Source: Limnohabitans sp. MORI2
Lineage (GTDB): Bacteria > Pseudomonadota > Gammaproteobacteria > Burkholderiales > Burkholderiaceae_C
Assembly: GCF_027925025.1 (NCBI RefSeq)
Contig: NZ_AP027058.1
Coordinates: forward strand, 1,860,001-1,924,000
DNA length: 64,000 nucleotides
Direction: 5' to 3'
Shown: piece after piece, positions 17,860-26,594 of the stretch
How positions within the stretch are numbered: the stretch's first letter is position 1
Layout of the letters: every line of letters begins with the position of its first letter
Position numbers and translations under genes: made by a program
The notes under the pieces: generated by a model
What the model saw: the letters and a program-made list of their open reading frames with translations, nothing else
Database searches by the model: none
Told to the model about the DNA's origin: nothing

Positions 17860-19175
17860 TTCGTTGTCAAATACGGCAACAGCGCTTGTGCTGTGCGCTG
17901 TGCCGCACCCCGGTGTGCGTGAGAAAACGCCATGCATGCTTGCACATGCGCATTTTCATCAGGGCCAGACCGCACCATTTGCAAAGCAGTCGTCACCGCT
18001 TGCGCCATGTCTTGCACACGCAAGGCTGCGCCTGCCTCTTCGGCCAACTGAGCTGCTTCTGCAAAGTTGAATGTGTGTGGCCCCATGATGACGGGACACC
18101 CACAGGCTGTAGACTCAATCAAGTTTTGACCGCCCAAGGGCGCAAAACTACCGCCTAGCAAAGCGGCGTCTGACAGGCCGTAATACAAAGCCATTTCGCC
18201 CAAGGAATCACCCAGCCAAATGGTGTTGACTTCGTTTGGTTGTTCGGCATCTGGCCCATCTGCCCATTGGCTGCGACGTGACACGTTCCAGCCTCGCGCC
18301 GCGATCAATGCAGCCACCTCATCAAAGCGTTGCGGGTGACGCGGTACAAGCAACCATTGCACAGCATGGATGTGGTCTTGGTGATCACGTGGCGCGTCTT
18401 TCAAAGCTTGCAGCGTGTCCAGCCACAGGGCCTCTTCGCCTTCGCGTGAACTGGTGAACAAGATCACTGGACGCTGGAGCTTTTCTTTCCAAACCAGCGC
18501 TTGCGCCAGTTGTGTGGCATCAGGCTTGGCATCAAATTTCAAGTTGCCCAACACGGCATCGACCTTGGCGCCCAAAGTTTGCAAGCGTTCAGCATCGGCC
18601 ATCGTTTGTGCCAGCACCGCTGATAGGCCTTGGTACGCAGGCCTCGACAACCATGACAAGCGCAGCCCTTGATGCATGCTTTTTTCACTCATGCGCGCAT
18701 TCACCAACACCAGCGGCACATGGGCCTTGTTGCACTGCGCCACCCAGTTGGGCCACAACTCGGTTTCTAAGATGATGCCTACACGCGGTTTGAACTGCTT
18801 CAAAAAACGTTGCACAGCGGCGGGGGTGTCCCAAGGTTGCCACACTTGCACATCGCCTTCTTGCAACAAGCTCACGCCTTGCGCACGCCCTGTGGCCGTG
18901 CCATGTGTGAGCAAGATGCGAATGCCCGGCTGCGCTGCACGCAAGGCTTGTAGCAGCACGGCAGCTGCGCGTGTTTCGCCCAAAGACACGGCATGTACCC
19001 ACACATAGCCACCCTCATTAGGAGCTTGCGTGTAGTGGCCAAAGCGTTCTTCAATCGCGTGCAAATAACCCGCTTCTTCGCGCCCACGCCGTTGCAGCTT
19101 GCGGCGCAACAAAGGCTGCAAGGCCCACATCGCCAAGCTGTACACAGACAACGCGGCTTGCATCACAACACTCAT
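17856..19175 (-). CDS. waaA: 3-deoxy-D-manno-octulosonic acid (Kdo) transferase
   Basis: Glycosyltransferase that adds Kdo to lipid IVA at the inner membrane, 439 residues. The start at 19175 (MSVVMQAALSVY) is chosen because it overlaps the waaC stop in an ATGA and gives the usual N-terminal membrane anchor; an upstream frame into waaC is spurious. Family features are VWVHAVSLGET with the catalytic-base Glu, ETELWPNWV, HPQRFDEV and the C-terminal LLGGSFAPLGGQNLIE. Last gene of the pgm-waaC-waaA operon. Confidence 0.95.
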   Translation of the reverse strand: MSVVMQAALSVYSLAMWALQPLLRRKLQRRGREEAGYLHAIEERFGHYTQAPNEGGYVWVHAVSLGETRAAAVLLQALRAAQPGIRILLTHGTATGRAQGVSLLQEGDVQVWQPWDTPAAVQRFLKQFKPRVGIILETELWPNWVAQCNKAHVPLVLVNARMSEKSMHQGLRLSWLSRPAYQGLSAVLAQTMADAERLQTLGAKVDAVLGNLKFDAKPDATQLAQALVWKEKLQRPVILFTSSREGEEALWLDTLQALKDAPRDHQDHIHAVQWLLVPRHPQRFDEVAALIAARGWNVSRRSQWADGPDAEQPNEVNTIWLGDSLGEMALYYGLSDAALLGGSFAPLGGQNLIESTACGCPVIMGPHTFNFAEAAQLAEEAGAALRVQDMAQAVTTALQMVRSGPDENAHVQACMAFSHAHRGAAQRTAQALLPYLTTN

Positions 19176-20191
19176 GTCGCAGCACCTGGCGCGTGCAAAC
19201 AGCTTTGCCACGCATCCCATACGGCATCGACACTGGGCGTAGGGCAATCCACCACGCTGCGCTGACGCGTCAAGCCCTCGGGACCTGTGCGCCATGCGGT
19301 GTCGAAGTTGTAAATCTGAACATGGGGCAAATCCAGCGCGACAGCAATATGGCTCAAACCGCTGTCCACACCAATCACACCGACGCATTGCGCCATCTCG
19401 GTGGTGAGTTGGTCTAGCGACAAGCGGGGCCACACCACAGCGCCCGGCAGCATCTCTGCCATGGCAACGCTACGCAAGCGTTCTGCTTCGCTGCCATGGG
19501 GCAGTGCCACATCAAAACCTTGCTGTTTCAAACGTAAACCCAACTCATGCCAATGCGACAAGGGCCATTCTTTGTCAGCACGCGATGTGCCATGCACAAG
19601 AGCCACCAAAGGCTTGCGCTGCATTGCCGCTTGGCCTAATCCGTAGTTCAAATATTTGGGAACGTCATAGCCCAAGGCTTTGGCACAGAGCACGCGCCCG
19701 CGTTCCACCGCATGGATGTGCGGCGTGATGGGCACAGCCACATCAGCCACCCAGCGAGTGGGGCGCTCGTAGCCCGAACCATCGGTGCGATTGCCCAAGG
19801 CATAGCGCTTGCCGCCTTTAGCTTTGCGTGCCAGCCATGCCACTATGGCTGACTTGGTCAGACCTTGTAAATCGAGGATGACGTCGTACGCCTCTTGCTG
19901 CAAATCGGCTTTGAAGGCTTGCCACTCGGCACGTGTTTGGGCACGGGTATCGGCTTTGAAAAAAGCTTTGCGCCATTTGCGTATCTCACACGGAATCACG
20001 CGATGCACAGCCGCACACCGTGCGGCCAAAGGGGCAAAGCCACGTTCCACCACCCAATCAATTTGGGCATTGGGAAACGCGGCTTGAATGTCCATCACCG
20101 CAGGCATGGCATGCACCACATCGCCCAATGACGAGAGCTTGACGATGAGCACCTTCAACGGTGCTTGTCGGTCATGCAAGGCGTGGCTCAA
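19172..20191 (-). CDS. waaC: Lipopolysaccharide heptosyltransferase I
   Basis: Adds the first heptose to Kdo2-lipid A, 339 residues as marked. It belongs to glycosyltransferase family 9: LIVKLSSLGDVVHAMPAV at the N-terminus and VALVHGTSRADKEWPL plus GVDSGLSHIAVALDLP for the donor site. No ATG lies at a sensible place; a TTG at 20191 overlaps the upstream stop as TTGA, and a second TTG 33 nt later would give LKVLIVKLSS as the N-terminus, which is closer to E. coli WaaC. Either is possible. It is coupled to waaA by an ATGA overlap. Confidence 0.93.
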   Translation of the reverse strand: MSHALHDRQAPLKVLIVKLSSLGDVVHAMPAVMDIQAAFPNAQIDWVVERGFAPLAARCAAVHRVIPCEIRKWRKAFFKADTRAQTRAEWQAFKADLQQEAYDVILDLQGLTKSAIVAWLARKAKGGKRYALGNRTDGSGYERPTRWVADVAVPITPHIHAVERGRVLCAKALGYDVPKYLNYGLGQAAMQRKPLVALVHGTSRADKEWPLSHWHELGLRLKQQGFDVALPHGSEAERLRSVAMAEMLPGAVVWPRLSLDQLTTEMAQCVGVIGVDSGLSHIAVALDLPHVQIYNFDTAWRTGPEGLTRQRSVVDCPTPSVDAVWDAWQSCLHAPGAAT

Positions 20192-21588
20192 TGCGCAGCC
20201 TCTTGAAACTTCGCATCAGGCTTGACGCGACGCAGCAGCGCCAGCATGTCATGCTCAATACGGTCTAGCGCGGCTTGGGTTTGGCCCTCAAAGCGCAACA
20301 CCAACACCGGTGTGGTGTTGGAGGCACGAATGAGGCCAAAGCCGTCTTCCCAATCGATGCGCAGGCCATCAATCACACAAGCCTCGGGCTTGAACTCGGG
20401 CGAAGGCAAGGCTTCACTAGACACGATGTGTTGCAACTCAGCACTCAAACGGTGTGGCTCGCCTTCGGCGCAGCCCACGTTCAATTCAGGCGTAGAGAAG
20501 CTGGTGGGCAAAGCATTGAGCACCGCATTGGCATCGGGGCTACGACTCACAATTTCGAGCAAGCGGCAACCGGCATACGTGCCGTCGTCAAAACCAAACC
20601 AACGCTCTTTGAAGAAGATATGGCCGCTCATCTCACCACCCAAGGGCGAGTTGACTTCTTTCATCTTCGCTTTGATGAGCGAGTGACCTGTTTTGAACAT
20701 CAAGGCCTCTCCACCGGCTGCGCGAATGGCGGGAGCTAAGCGTTGTGAGCACTTGACGTCAAACACAATCGCACCGCCTGGCACGCGTGAGAGCACATCT
20801 TGTGCAAACAAGGTCATTTGGCGGTCAGGGTAAATGGTTTCACCTTGTTTGGTGACGATACCCAAACGGTCTCCGTCACCGTCAAAGGCCAAGCCGAGTT
20901 CTGCATCGGTGGTCTTCAGAGCGTGAATCACATCGTTCAAGTTTTCTGGCTTGCTGGGGTCTGGGTGGTGGTTAGGAAAGTTGCCATCCACTTCGCTAAA
21001 CAGCTCCGTCACCTCGCAGCCCAAAGCGCGGAAGATGGCAGGGGCTGTGGCACCTGCAATGCCGTTGCCGCAATCGACCACCACTTTCATGGGACGGCTC
21101 AGGCGCACATCGCCCACGATGCGCGCCACATAGTCGGCCGTCACATCGACCTGCTTGATGCTGCCACCTGCTTTGAGCGTCCAGCTCTCGGTTTGCATGA
21201 TGTCACGCAGGCCTTGAATTTCGTCACCATAAATGGCGCGACCACCGAGAACCATTTTGAAACCGTTGTAGTCCTTGGGGTTGTGACTGCCCGTGACTTG
21301 AATACCGCTCTTGCACAGCGTGCTGGCAGCAAAGTACAGCATGGGGGTGGTCACAGCGCCTACGTCAATCACTTGCACGCCTGCAGCGACCAAGCCGCGC
21401 ATGAGGGCTTCGACCAGCGAAGGACCACTCAAACGACCATCGCGGCCCACGGCCACAGTGGTTTCGCCGCATGCCGCAGCGTGTGTACCAAAGGCTTTAC
21501 CAAGGGCTTCGGCCACTTCGACATTGAGGGTGGAGGGAACGACACCGCGGATGTCGTAGGCTTTGAAGATAGAGGCGTTAACTTGCAT
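20188..21588 (-). CDS. Phosphomannomutase/phosphoglucomutase (AlgC-type)
   Basis: Interconverts hexose 1- and 6-phosphates for LPS and exopolysaccharide precursors, 466 residues. The start at 21588 (MQVNASIFKAYDIRG) is the family N-terminus. Ser101 in TGSHNPKDYNG is the phosphoserine, the metal loop is DGDGDRLG with Asp236, Asp238 and Asp240, and the sugar-specificity loop GGEMSGHIFF follows. It is first in the operon with waaC and waaA, an arrangement that ties sugar supply to LPS core assembly. The resemblance is to Pseudomonas AlgC. Confidence 0.94.
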   Translation of the reverse strand: MQVNASIFKAYDIRGVVPSTLNVEVAEALGKAFGTHAAACGETTVAVGRDGRLSGPSLVEALMRGLVAAGVQVIDVGAVTTPMLYFAASTLCKSGIQVTGSHNPKDYNGFKMVLGGRAIYGDEIQGLRDIMQTESWTLKAGGSIKQVDVTADYVARIVGDVRLSRPMKVVVDCGNGIAGATAPAIFRALGCEVTELFSEVDGNFPNHHPDPSKPENLNDVIHALKTTDAELGLAFDGDGDRLGIVTKQGETIYPDRQMTLFAQDVLSRVPGGAIVFDVKCSQRLAPAIRAAGGEALMFKTGHSLIKAKMKEVNSPLGGEMSGHIFFKERWFGFDDGTYAGCRLLEIVSRSPDANAVLNALPTSFSTPELNVGCAEGEPHRLSAELQHIVSSEALPSPEFKPEACVIDGLRIDWEDGFGLIRASNTTPVLVLRFEGQTQAALDRIEHDMLALLRRVKPDAKFQEAAH

Positions 21589-21670
21589 AGTGATCAGATT
21601 GTAGAGAGCCCAACACGGCTTTCCAGAGCCCACTATGATGATCTAGCACCAGCCTCTAAAACACTTTTTC

Positions 21671-22177
21671 GTGCCTGCTACTCCCATCCCCCGCATTGTC
21701 CAAAGCCACACCACCTCGCCCCTCGGCGATGTGCTACTGGCCGCCACCGAGCAAGGCTTGGCAGGCGTGTGGTTTGTGCACCGTCAAGAACACATGCCCG
21801 ACAGCCGCCAATGGACGACTGACGAAGCCCATCCCACCTTGAGGGCTGCGGCAGCACAACTGCTGGAGTACTTTGACGGCCAACGCCAGACCTTCGATCT
21901 GCCGCTGCAACCCGCTTGGGGCACGCTGTTTCAACGTGCCGTGTGGCAAGCCTTGCTGCGCATCCCCTACGGGCGCACCAGCACCTATGGTGATATTGCG
22001 CGCGACATTGGCAACCCCAAAGCCGTGCGTGCTGTGGGTGCAGCCATTGGGCAAAACCCACACAGCATCATCGTGCCCTGCCATCGCGTGGTGGGAGCCA
22101 ACGGATCGCTCACAGGTTTTGCAGGCGGCTTAGACCGTAAACAACATTTGCTACACCACGAGGCCACGCACGCATGA
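21671..22177 (+). CDS. ogt: Methylated-DNA--[protein]-cysteine S-methyltransferase
   Basis: Suicide repair protein that takes alkyl groups from O6-alkylguanine, 168 residues. The acceptor Cys137 is in the invariant IVPCHRV. The DNA-binding helix-turn-helix (TSTYGDIARDIGNPKAVRAVG) precedes it; only part is quoted by motif. The start is a GTG at 21671 with no strong ribosome binding site; no better start exists. It shares an ATGA overlap with the following transporter gene. Confidence 0.94.
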   Translation: MPATPIPRIVQSHTTSPLGDVLLAATEQGLAGVWFVHRQEHMPDSRQWTTDEAHPTLRAAAAQLLEYFDGQRQTFDLPLQPAWGTLFQRAVWQALLRIPYGRTSTYGDIARDIGNPKAVRAVGAAIGQNPHSIIVPCHRVVGANGSLTGFAGGLDRKQHLLHHEATHA

Positions 22178-23067
22178 GCGATCGTCATTTGCATTGGCGC
22201 GAGTGGGTGCCCGACTTTGTGCTGCTGGCCGTGCTGTGGGGTTCGTCGTTTTTGTTCATGCGCGAAGGCGCCCATGAATTTGGGCCCTTTCCCACATCGT
22301 GGGTACGCGTCACCTTGGCTGCCCTCTTTCTCACACCCGTTTTGGTGTGGCGCAGAGAAGTACCCGTACTCATCGTGCATTGGCGTCAGGCCATGTCAGC
22401 CGGCGTACTCAATGCAGGCATTCCGTTTGCCTGCTATGCCTATGCGCTGATGCACATCAACACTGGCCTCACCTCCATCTTGAACGCCACCACGCCTTTG
22501 TTTGGCGCACTCATCGCTTGGTTCTGGTTAGGCGACAAACTCAATGCCATGCGCGCTTTGGGCTTGGCGCTGGGCTTCACAGGTGTGGTGCTGTTGGCCA
22601 GCGATGTGCCGGGCGGTATCTCGTTCAAGGAAGGCGGCTCAGGGCTGGCTATAGCCGCTTGTTTGGTGGCCACGTTTTGCTACGGCATCTCGGGTAGCTT
22701 CACCAAACGCTATTTACAAAACGTACCCTCTTTGGTCACCACCACGGGCAGCTTGTGGGGCGCAAGTTTGGGGCTGGGTATTCCGGCCTTGCTCACATGG
22801 CCCGACGCAGCCCCCAGCTTACACGCATGGGCCGCGCTTGGTATTGCAGGCCTCCTGTGTACTGCCTTGGCCTATGTGCTATTTTTTCGGTTGATGACGC
22901 GCACTGGCCCTGCACGCGCCATGACCGTGACCTACCTGATCCCCGTGTTCGCCAATTTACTGGGCGTGATCTTTTTGGATGAGGTCGTCACGCATTGGAT
23001 GATGGGCTGCGCCGTGGTCATCGTGGCGGGCACGGCTTTGGCTTCAGGTTTGGTCGGAAGAAAATAA
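22174..23067 (+). CDS. EamA-family drug/metabolite transporter (DMT)
   Basis: Inner-membrane permease of 297 residues with ten predicted TM helices formed by two EamA repeats (about 12-142 and 158-292). Typical phrases are LLAVLWGSSFLFMR, TTPLFGALIAWFWLGDKL and AMTVTYLIPVFANLLGVIFLDE. Members export metabolites or amino acids; the substrate here is unknown. It overlaps ogt by 4 nt, so the two are co-transcribed. Confidence 0.93.
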   Translation: MSDRHLHWREWVPDFVLLAVLWGSSFLFMREGAHEFGPFPTSWVRVTLAALFLTPVLVWRREVPVLIVHWRQAMSAGVLNAGIPFACYAYALMHINTGLTSILNATTPLFGALIAWFWLGDKLNAMRALGLALGFTGVVLLASDVPGGISFKEGGSGLAIAACLVATFCYGISGSFTKRYLQNVPSLVTTTGSLWGASLGLGIPALLTWPDAAPSLHAWAALGIAGLLCTALAYVLFFRLMTRTGPARAMTVTYLIPVFANLLGVIFLDEVVTHWMMGCAVVIVAGTALASGLVGRK

Positions 23068-23253
23068 ACAACCACGGCACGCACAAGCCTGTTACATTAG
23101 TTGATCGCTTTAGTCGACTTCTAGCACGCTACCTCTACCTAGCGCGTGCCAGCCTCTTAGCAAAGGGGCGTTTTAAGTAAATTCCCACTTCTACGCGTAT
23201 TTCCAACCAGTGCCAACTGCACTGCGTTTTGTCGTTCTATTTTTAAGATTTTC
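23068..23253 (+). other. Intergenic leader with a hairpin before the 81-residue gene
   Basis: 186 nt without a credible gene. It contains an imperfect hairpin at 23124-23149 (GCAC-GCTA, 8-nt loop, TAGC-GC bulge-GTGC) not followed by a T-run. It is therefore not a clear terminator. Promoter elements could not be assigned. It may be the 5' leader of the following small gene. Confidence 0.3.
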
Positions 23254-23499
23254 ATGATTTCAGCTATTCAACCCCAACATACATCCATCACGCTTGGCAA
23301 ATACCGCATCGCGGCCTGCCCACGTGCTCTACCCAGTGGCCGTTTTGCCGCACAAGTCTCTGTGGCCAGCGGCCAAGGCAGCGCAAGCACAGCACGCATC
23401 ATGTGCTTCATTGACGAATTTGCCACCCACGATGACGCGGCCCAATATGCATTGGCGCAAGGCATGGACTGGGTCAAGGACGTCCAACCAACGCATTGA
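23254..23499 (+). CDS. Small conserved-type hypothetical protein, 81 residues
   Basis: I do not recognise a named family. The protein is soluble, with no signal or TM segment. Its pattern (LGKYRIAACPRALPSGRFAA, then FIDEFATHDDAAQYALAQG with a final MDWVKD) looks like the small burkholderialean proteins of the type gYrI.....GRF......FdT..dA..yAl.qG..Wi, seen in many genomes without function. The ribosome binding site is weak; the long 186-nt leader is unusual for so small a gene. Stands alone. Confidence 0.6.
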   Translation: MISAIQPQHTSITLGKYRIAACPRALPSGRFAAQVSVASGQGSASTARIMCFIDEFATHDDAAQYALAQGMDWVKDVQPTH

Positions 23500-23625
23500 T
23501 GCCCCATTACTTATCAAAAAACAACCCTAGTCTTTACATAACTTAGCCGTAGCAACACAGACACAACGAGACGCAGGGCTTACACTTTTTGAAACTTGAA
23601 ATGCAGATCAAGTTGAAAGACGCCC

Positions 23626-24132
23626 ATGCGCAATCTCCACGCAGGTCAACCGCTTATCACTGATGAAGAGCGCCATGCGCTCATGGATGAGGATGCGCCT
23701 GTTGTGTCCAACACAGATGCGTGGTTCAAGTACCGTAATTTGTTTTTGTTGGTTGTGATGATCTCTCAGGTCGTCAAGCTGCTGTTTTTCTCACACTTAG
23801 CCATTGGCAACTTTGAAATAGGCAAGCTCGATCCACAGGCGTTTGAACACTACCTCGTGTTTCGAGCTTGCTTCGTACTGACCATCAGCGCGATTTACCT
23901 TTTCAGCTATTTGAAAGATTGGTATTTCGAAAAAGTCTCACTGCTCTATGTCGGTATCGCCCTCACCGCATTGGTCATGGATTACTTCAATGCTTATATA
24001 TACCTGAGCGAATCGCCCATGCAGTGGATAACAGGGCTCATTGCACTGCGGTTTCTGGCTGTAATTTGTTTGTTCATGAATGCATGGCATGCCAAACGCG
24101 CGCCAGCTTTGCCAAGAACGTTATGGTCATGA
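23626..24132 (+). CDS. Hypothetical four-helix membrane protein, 168 residues
   Basis: No family recognised. After a charged N-terminus (1-33) four hydrophobic segments are visible at about 39-58, 81-102, 109-128 and 135-155, so it is probably an inner-membrane protein with both ends in the cytoplasm. A short charged loop with aromatic residues (LKDWYFEKVS) joins segments 2 and 3. No enzyme motif was found. It is preceded by a 126-nt gap and followed by the AT-rich promoter region of the VHL-like gene. Confidence 0.65.
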   Translation: MRNLHAGQPLITDEERHALMDEDAPVVSNTDAWFKYRNLFLLVVMISQVVKLLFFSHLAIGNFEIGKLDPQAFEHYLVFRACFVLTISAIYLFSYLKDWYFEKVSLLYVGIALTALVMDYFNAYIYLSESPMQWITGLIALRFLAVICLFMNAWHAKRAPALPRTLWS

Positions 24133-24160
24133 TTGTTAAATTAGAATAAATAAGTAATAT
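24133..24160 (+). promoter_or_regulatory. Candidate sigma-70 promoter of the VHL-domain gene
   Basis: TTGTTA at 24133-24138 and TAATAT at 24155-24160 with a 16-bp spacer, in a strikingly AT-rich stretch (24133-24222) upstream of the gene at 24223. Predicted from sequence only. Confidence 0.45.
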
Positions 24161-24222
24161 AAGTAAACTAAATTTACCTTCAATTCGTTACTTTCTTTCT
24201 AACAACTTTAGAGAGAAAGCAT

Positions 24223-24738
24223 ATGAGCTTCAAAGTAAAAGCCCCACTGATCACATTGGGCCTGATGACAGCACTGACCTTGGCAGGTGCGGCCCACGCG
24301 GCGAACCCGCTAGAACAAATCGTCAACCAAGGCGTAGAAAAATTGCAGCAACGCAGCAATGAGCGTAGCTCTGACAACGAGCGATACAGCGAGAGACAAG
24401 ATGACCGTGAACACCGCGGTCGCCGTGAACACCACGGCCGTCACGATGACGATCACCACAACAATGCCAACGCATCTTGCCGTGACGAGCGCAGCCTGCG
24501 CTCAGTGCAAGGCAATGTGCACAACACCATGAAGTTTGTGAACCACACCAGCCATGAGGTCCGCTCGTATTGGCTGGACTACAACGGTCGACGCGTGTTC
24601 TACAAAGCCATTGCGCCCAACGGCAACTACACCCAACCCACATTTCAAACTCACCCCTGGGTGATCACAGACCAATATGACAATTGCTTGAATATCTATG
24701 TGTCCAATCGATCATCGGAGGTTGTTGAAATTCGCTGA
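24223..24738 (+). CDS. Exported His/Arg-rich protein with a VHL-type beta domain
   Basis: 171 residues. Residues 1-26 are a Sec signal (ending AGAAHA). Residues 45-82 are a low-complexity Arg/Glu/Asp/His-rich region (REHHGRHDDDHHNN). Residues 102-150 match the beta domain of the von Hippel-Lindau protein by eye: MKFVNHTSHEVRSYWLDYNG, then FYKAIAPNGNYTQPTF and HPWVITD, paralleling the VHL pattern FxNxSxxxVxxxWLdfxGxxxxYxxLxPgxxxxxxTyxxHpWxxxD. Two Cys (86, 155) flank the domain and could form a disulfide in the periplasm. Bacterial VHL-domain proteins exist in databases but their function is unknown. GAGAGAAAG precedes the ATG and a strong terminator follows. Confidence 0.8.
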   Translation: MSFKVKAPLITLGLMTALTLAGAAHAANPLEQIVNQGVEKLQQRSNERSSDNERYSERQDDREHRGRREHHGRHDDDHHNNANASCRDERSLRSVQGNVHNTMKFVNHTSHEVRSYWLDYNGRRVFYKAIAPNGNYTQPTFQTHPWVITDQYDNCLNIYVSNRSSEVVEIR

Positions 24739-24751
24739 TCAACTATCGACG

Positions 24752-24787
24752 AAACACAGCTGTGGGGCATCACTGCTGTGTTTTTTT
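24752..24787 (+). terminator. Intrinsic terminator of the VHL-domain gene
   Basis: Stem AAACACAGC / GCTGTGTTT with a 14-nt loop, followed by a run of T. It begins 13 nt after the stop codon. Confidence 0.85.
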
Positions 24788-24799
24788 ATTCAGAAAAGA

Positions 24800-24833
24800 A
24801 AAAAGCCTAAGTAGCGAACTACTTAGGCTTTTT
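24800..24833 (-). terminator. Intrinsic terminator of the tRNA array / gltX operon
   Basis: 15-bp perfect stem (AAAAAGCCTAAGTAG and its complement) with a CGAA loop. Read on the minus strand it ends in six T and lies just beyond tRNA-Asp, so it closes the leftward transcript. It may also back up the plus-strand terminator at 24752. Confidence 0.88.
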
Positions 24834-24836
24834 ATT

Positions 24837-24913
24837 TGGCGGAGTGGACGGGGCTCGAACCCGCGACCCCCGGCGTGACAGGCCGGTATTCTAACCAACT
24901 GAACTACCACTCC
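24837..24913 (-). tRNA. tRNA-Asp (anticodon GTC)
   Basis: 77 nt including an encoded CCA. The D-arm TAGTTCAGTTGGTTAGAATA and anticodon loop CTGTCAC match E. coli tRNA-Asp closely, the T-loop is GTTCGAG and the acceptor stem GGAGTGG pairs with CCACTCC. Confidence 0.97.
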
Positions 24914-24970
24914 TGGTAGCAGTAGCGTTTGCTGAGTTGCTTTAGCAACCTAGCCAAGTGCTACAAAACT

Positions 24971-25046
24971 TGGCGACCCTACGGGGATTCGAACCCCGGT
25001 ACTCACCGTGAAAGGGTGATGTCCTAGGCCTCTAGACGATAGGGTC
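24971..25046 (-). tRNA. tRNA-Glu (anticodon TTC)
   Basis: 76 nt with encoded CCA. Anticodon loop CTTTCAC, D-arm TCGTCTAGAGGCCTAGGACA and T-loop GTTCGAA are typical for tRNA-Glu(UUC). Acceptor stem GACCCTA pairs with TAGGGTC. Middle gene of three. Confidence 0.97.
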
Positions 25047-25084
25047 ATAACCTGGACGTGTTTCTTGCGAAACGTCTCGACATT

Positions 25085-25160
<76 letters not shown>

Positions 25161-25194
25161 GTTGGGTGTCGAGAACGTTAGTATAGCAAGAATT

Positions 25195-26586
25195 TCAGCG
25201 TTTGGTCAAACGAGCCAAAACTTTTTCTTTGCCGCACAAGAAAAGCACCGCATCCACCGAGGGTGTTTGCGGTGTACCCATCACCAACACGCGCACGGGC
25301 ATGGCGAGTTGCGGCATTTTCAAACCTTGCTCGGTCAACACCTCTTTGAAAGCTGCGCTGACATTCAACACGCTCCACTCCGCTAATGCACCCAGCTTTG
25401 CGGCCAAAGCGTCCAGTGCTGGCAACACATTAGGGGTGATATGTTTGGCCACATCATCCGCTTGCGGTGTGACGTCTTTGTAGAAAGCGCTAGCCCAATC
25501 GGCCAAGACCAACAAGGTGTCGCAGCGGTCTTTGAACAAACCACAAATAGCAGGCAAGCGATCGTCAGCGGTGATGCCGCGCTTGGACAACTCGGCACTC
25601 ACCAAAGATGCGAGCGCATCATCCGCCATGGCTTTCAAATGCTGGGCGTTCACCCACTTGAGCTTGGCTTCATCAAACTGCGCTGCGCTGCGGCCGAGGT
25701 GATCGAGATTGAACCACTCCAAGAACTGAGCGCGACTGAAAATTTCATCATCGCCGTGACTCCAGCCCAAACGTGCAAGGTAGTTCACCATGGCATCGGG
25801 CAAGTAGCCTTCGTCACGGTATTGGGTCACGGCTTTGGCGCCATTGCGTTTGCTCATCTTCTCGCCTTGCTCATTGAGCACCGTCGGTAAGTGGGCATAC
25901 ACAGGCGGCTCTTTGCCCAGCGCCTTGAAGATGTTGATTTGGCGCGGCGTGTTGTTCACATGGTCATCGCCACGGATGACGTGGGTGATGGCCATGTCGA
26001 TGTCATCCACCACCACGCAGAAGTTGTAGGTGGGCGTGCCGTCAGGACGAGCAATCACCAAATCGTCCAGCTCGTCGTTGCTGATTTCGATGCGGCCTTT
26101 GACTTTGTCTTCCCACACAACCGAGCCGCCTTGTGGGTTTTTAAAGCGCAACACGGGCTTCACACCTTCAGGAATCGCAGGCAATGTTTTGCCAGGCTCT
26201 GGGCGCCAAATGCCGTTGTAGCGTGGCTTTTCTTTGTTGGCCATTTGCTGCTCGCGCAGAGCGTCGAGCTCTTCCATGCTCATGTAGCAGGGGTACACAT
26301 GGCCAGCGGCCTTGAGCTCTTCCAACACAACCTTGTAGCGGTCCATGCGTTGCATTTGGTAGAACGGGCCTTCGTCATGATCCAAGCCCAACCATTTCAT
26401 GCCTTCGATGATCACGTCTACCGAGGCTTGAGTAGATCGCTCAAGGTCGGTGTCTTCAATGCGCAAAATAAAGTCGCCACCATTGGCACGTGCAAACGCC
26501 CAAGGGTACAAAGCCGAGCGGATGTTGCCGAGGTGAATAAAGCCCGTGGGAGACGGGGCAAAGCGGGTACGAATTTTTGAAGTCAT
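25195..26586 (-). CDS. gltX: Glutamyl-tRNA synthetase
   Basis: Charges tRNA-Glu, 463 residues. The start at 26586 ([15 protein letters not shown]) gives the conserved N-terminus; a longer frame reaching into metZ is rejected. The class I signatures are [11 protein letters not shown] (HIGH box in its HLGN form) and [10 protein letters not shown] (KMSKS box). It lies 8 nt after metZ, and the tRNA-Glu gene it serves lies just downstream in the same direction. Confidence 0.96.
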   Translation of the reverse strand: MTSKIRTRFAPSPTGFIHLGNIRSALYPWAFARANGGDFILRIEDTDLERSTQASVDVIIEGMKWLGLDHDEGPFYQMQRMDRYKVVLEELKAAGHVYPCYMSMEELDALREQQMANKEKPRYNGIWRPEPGKTLPAIPEGVKPVLRFKNPQGGSVVWEDKVKGRIEISNDELDDLVIARPDGTPTYNFCVVVDDIDMAITHVIRGDDHVNNTPRQINIFKALGKEPPVYAHLPTVLNEQGEKMSKRNGAKAVTQYRDEGYLPDAMVNYLARLGWSHGDDEIFSRAQFLEWFNLDHLGRSAAQFDEAKLKWVNAQHLKAMADDALASLVSAELSKRGITADDRLPAICGLFKDRCDTLLVLADWASAFYKDVTPQADDVAKHITPNVLPALDALAAKLGALAEWSVLNVSAAFKEVLTEQGLKMPQLAMPVRVLVMGTPQTPSVDAVLFLCGKEKVLARLTKR

Positions 26587-26594
26587 TACAAAAT

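Noticed and set aside
20800..21822. Open frame of 340 codons antisense to the phosphomannomutase gene
   Set aside because: It is a shadow of a strongly conserved gene on the other strand and runs on into ogt; no recognisable protein.
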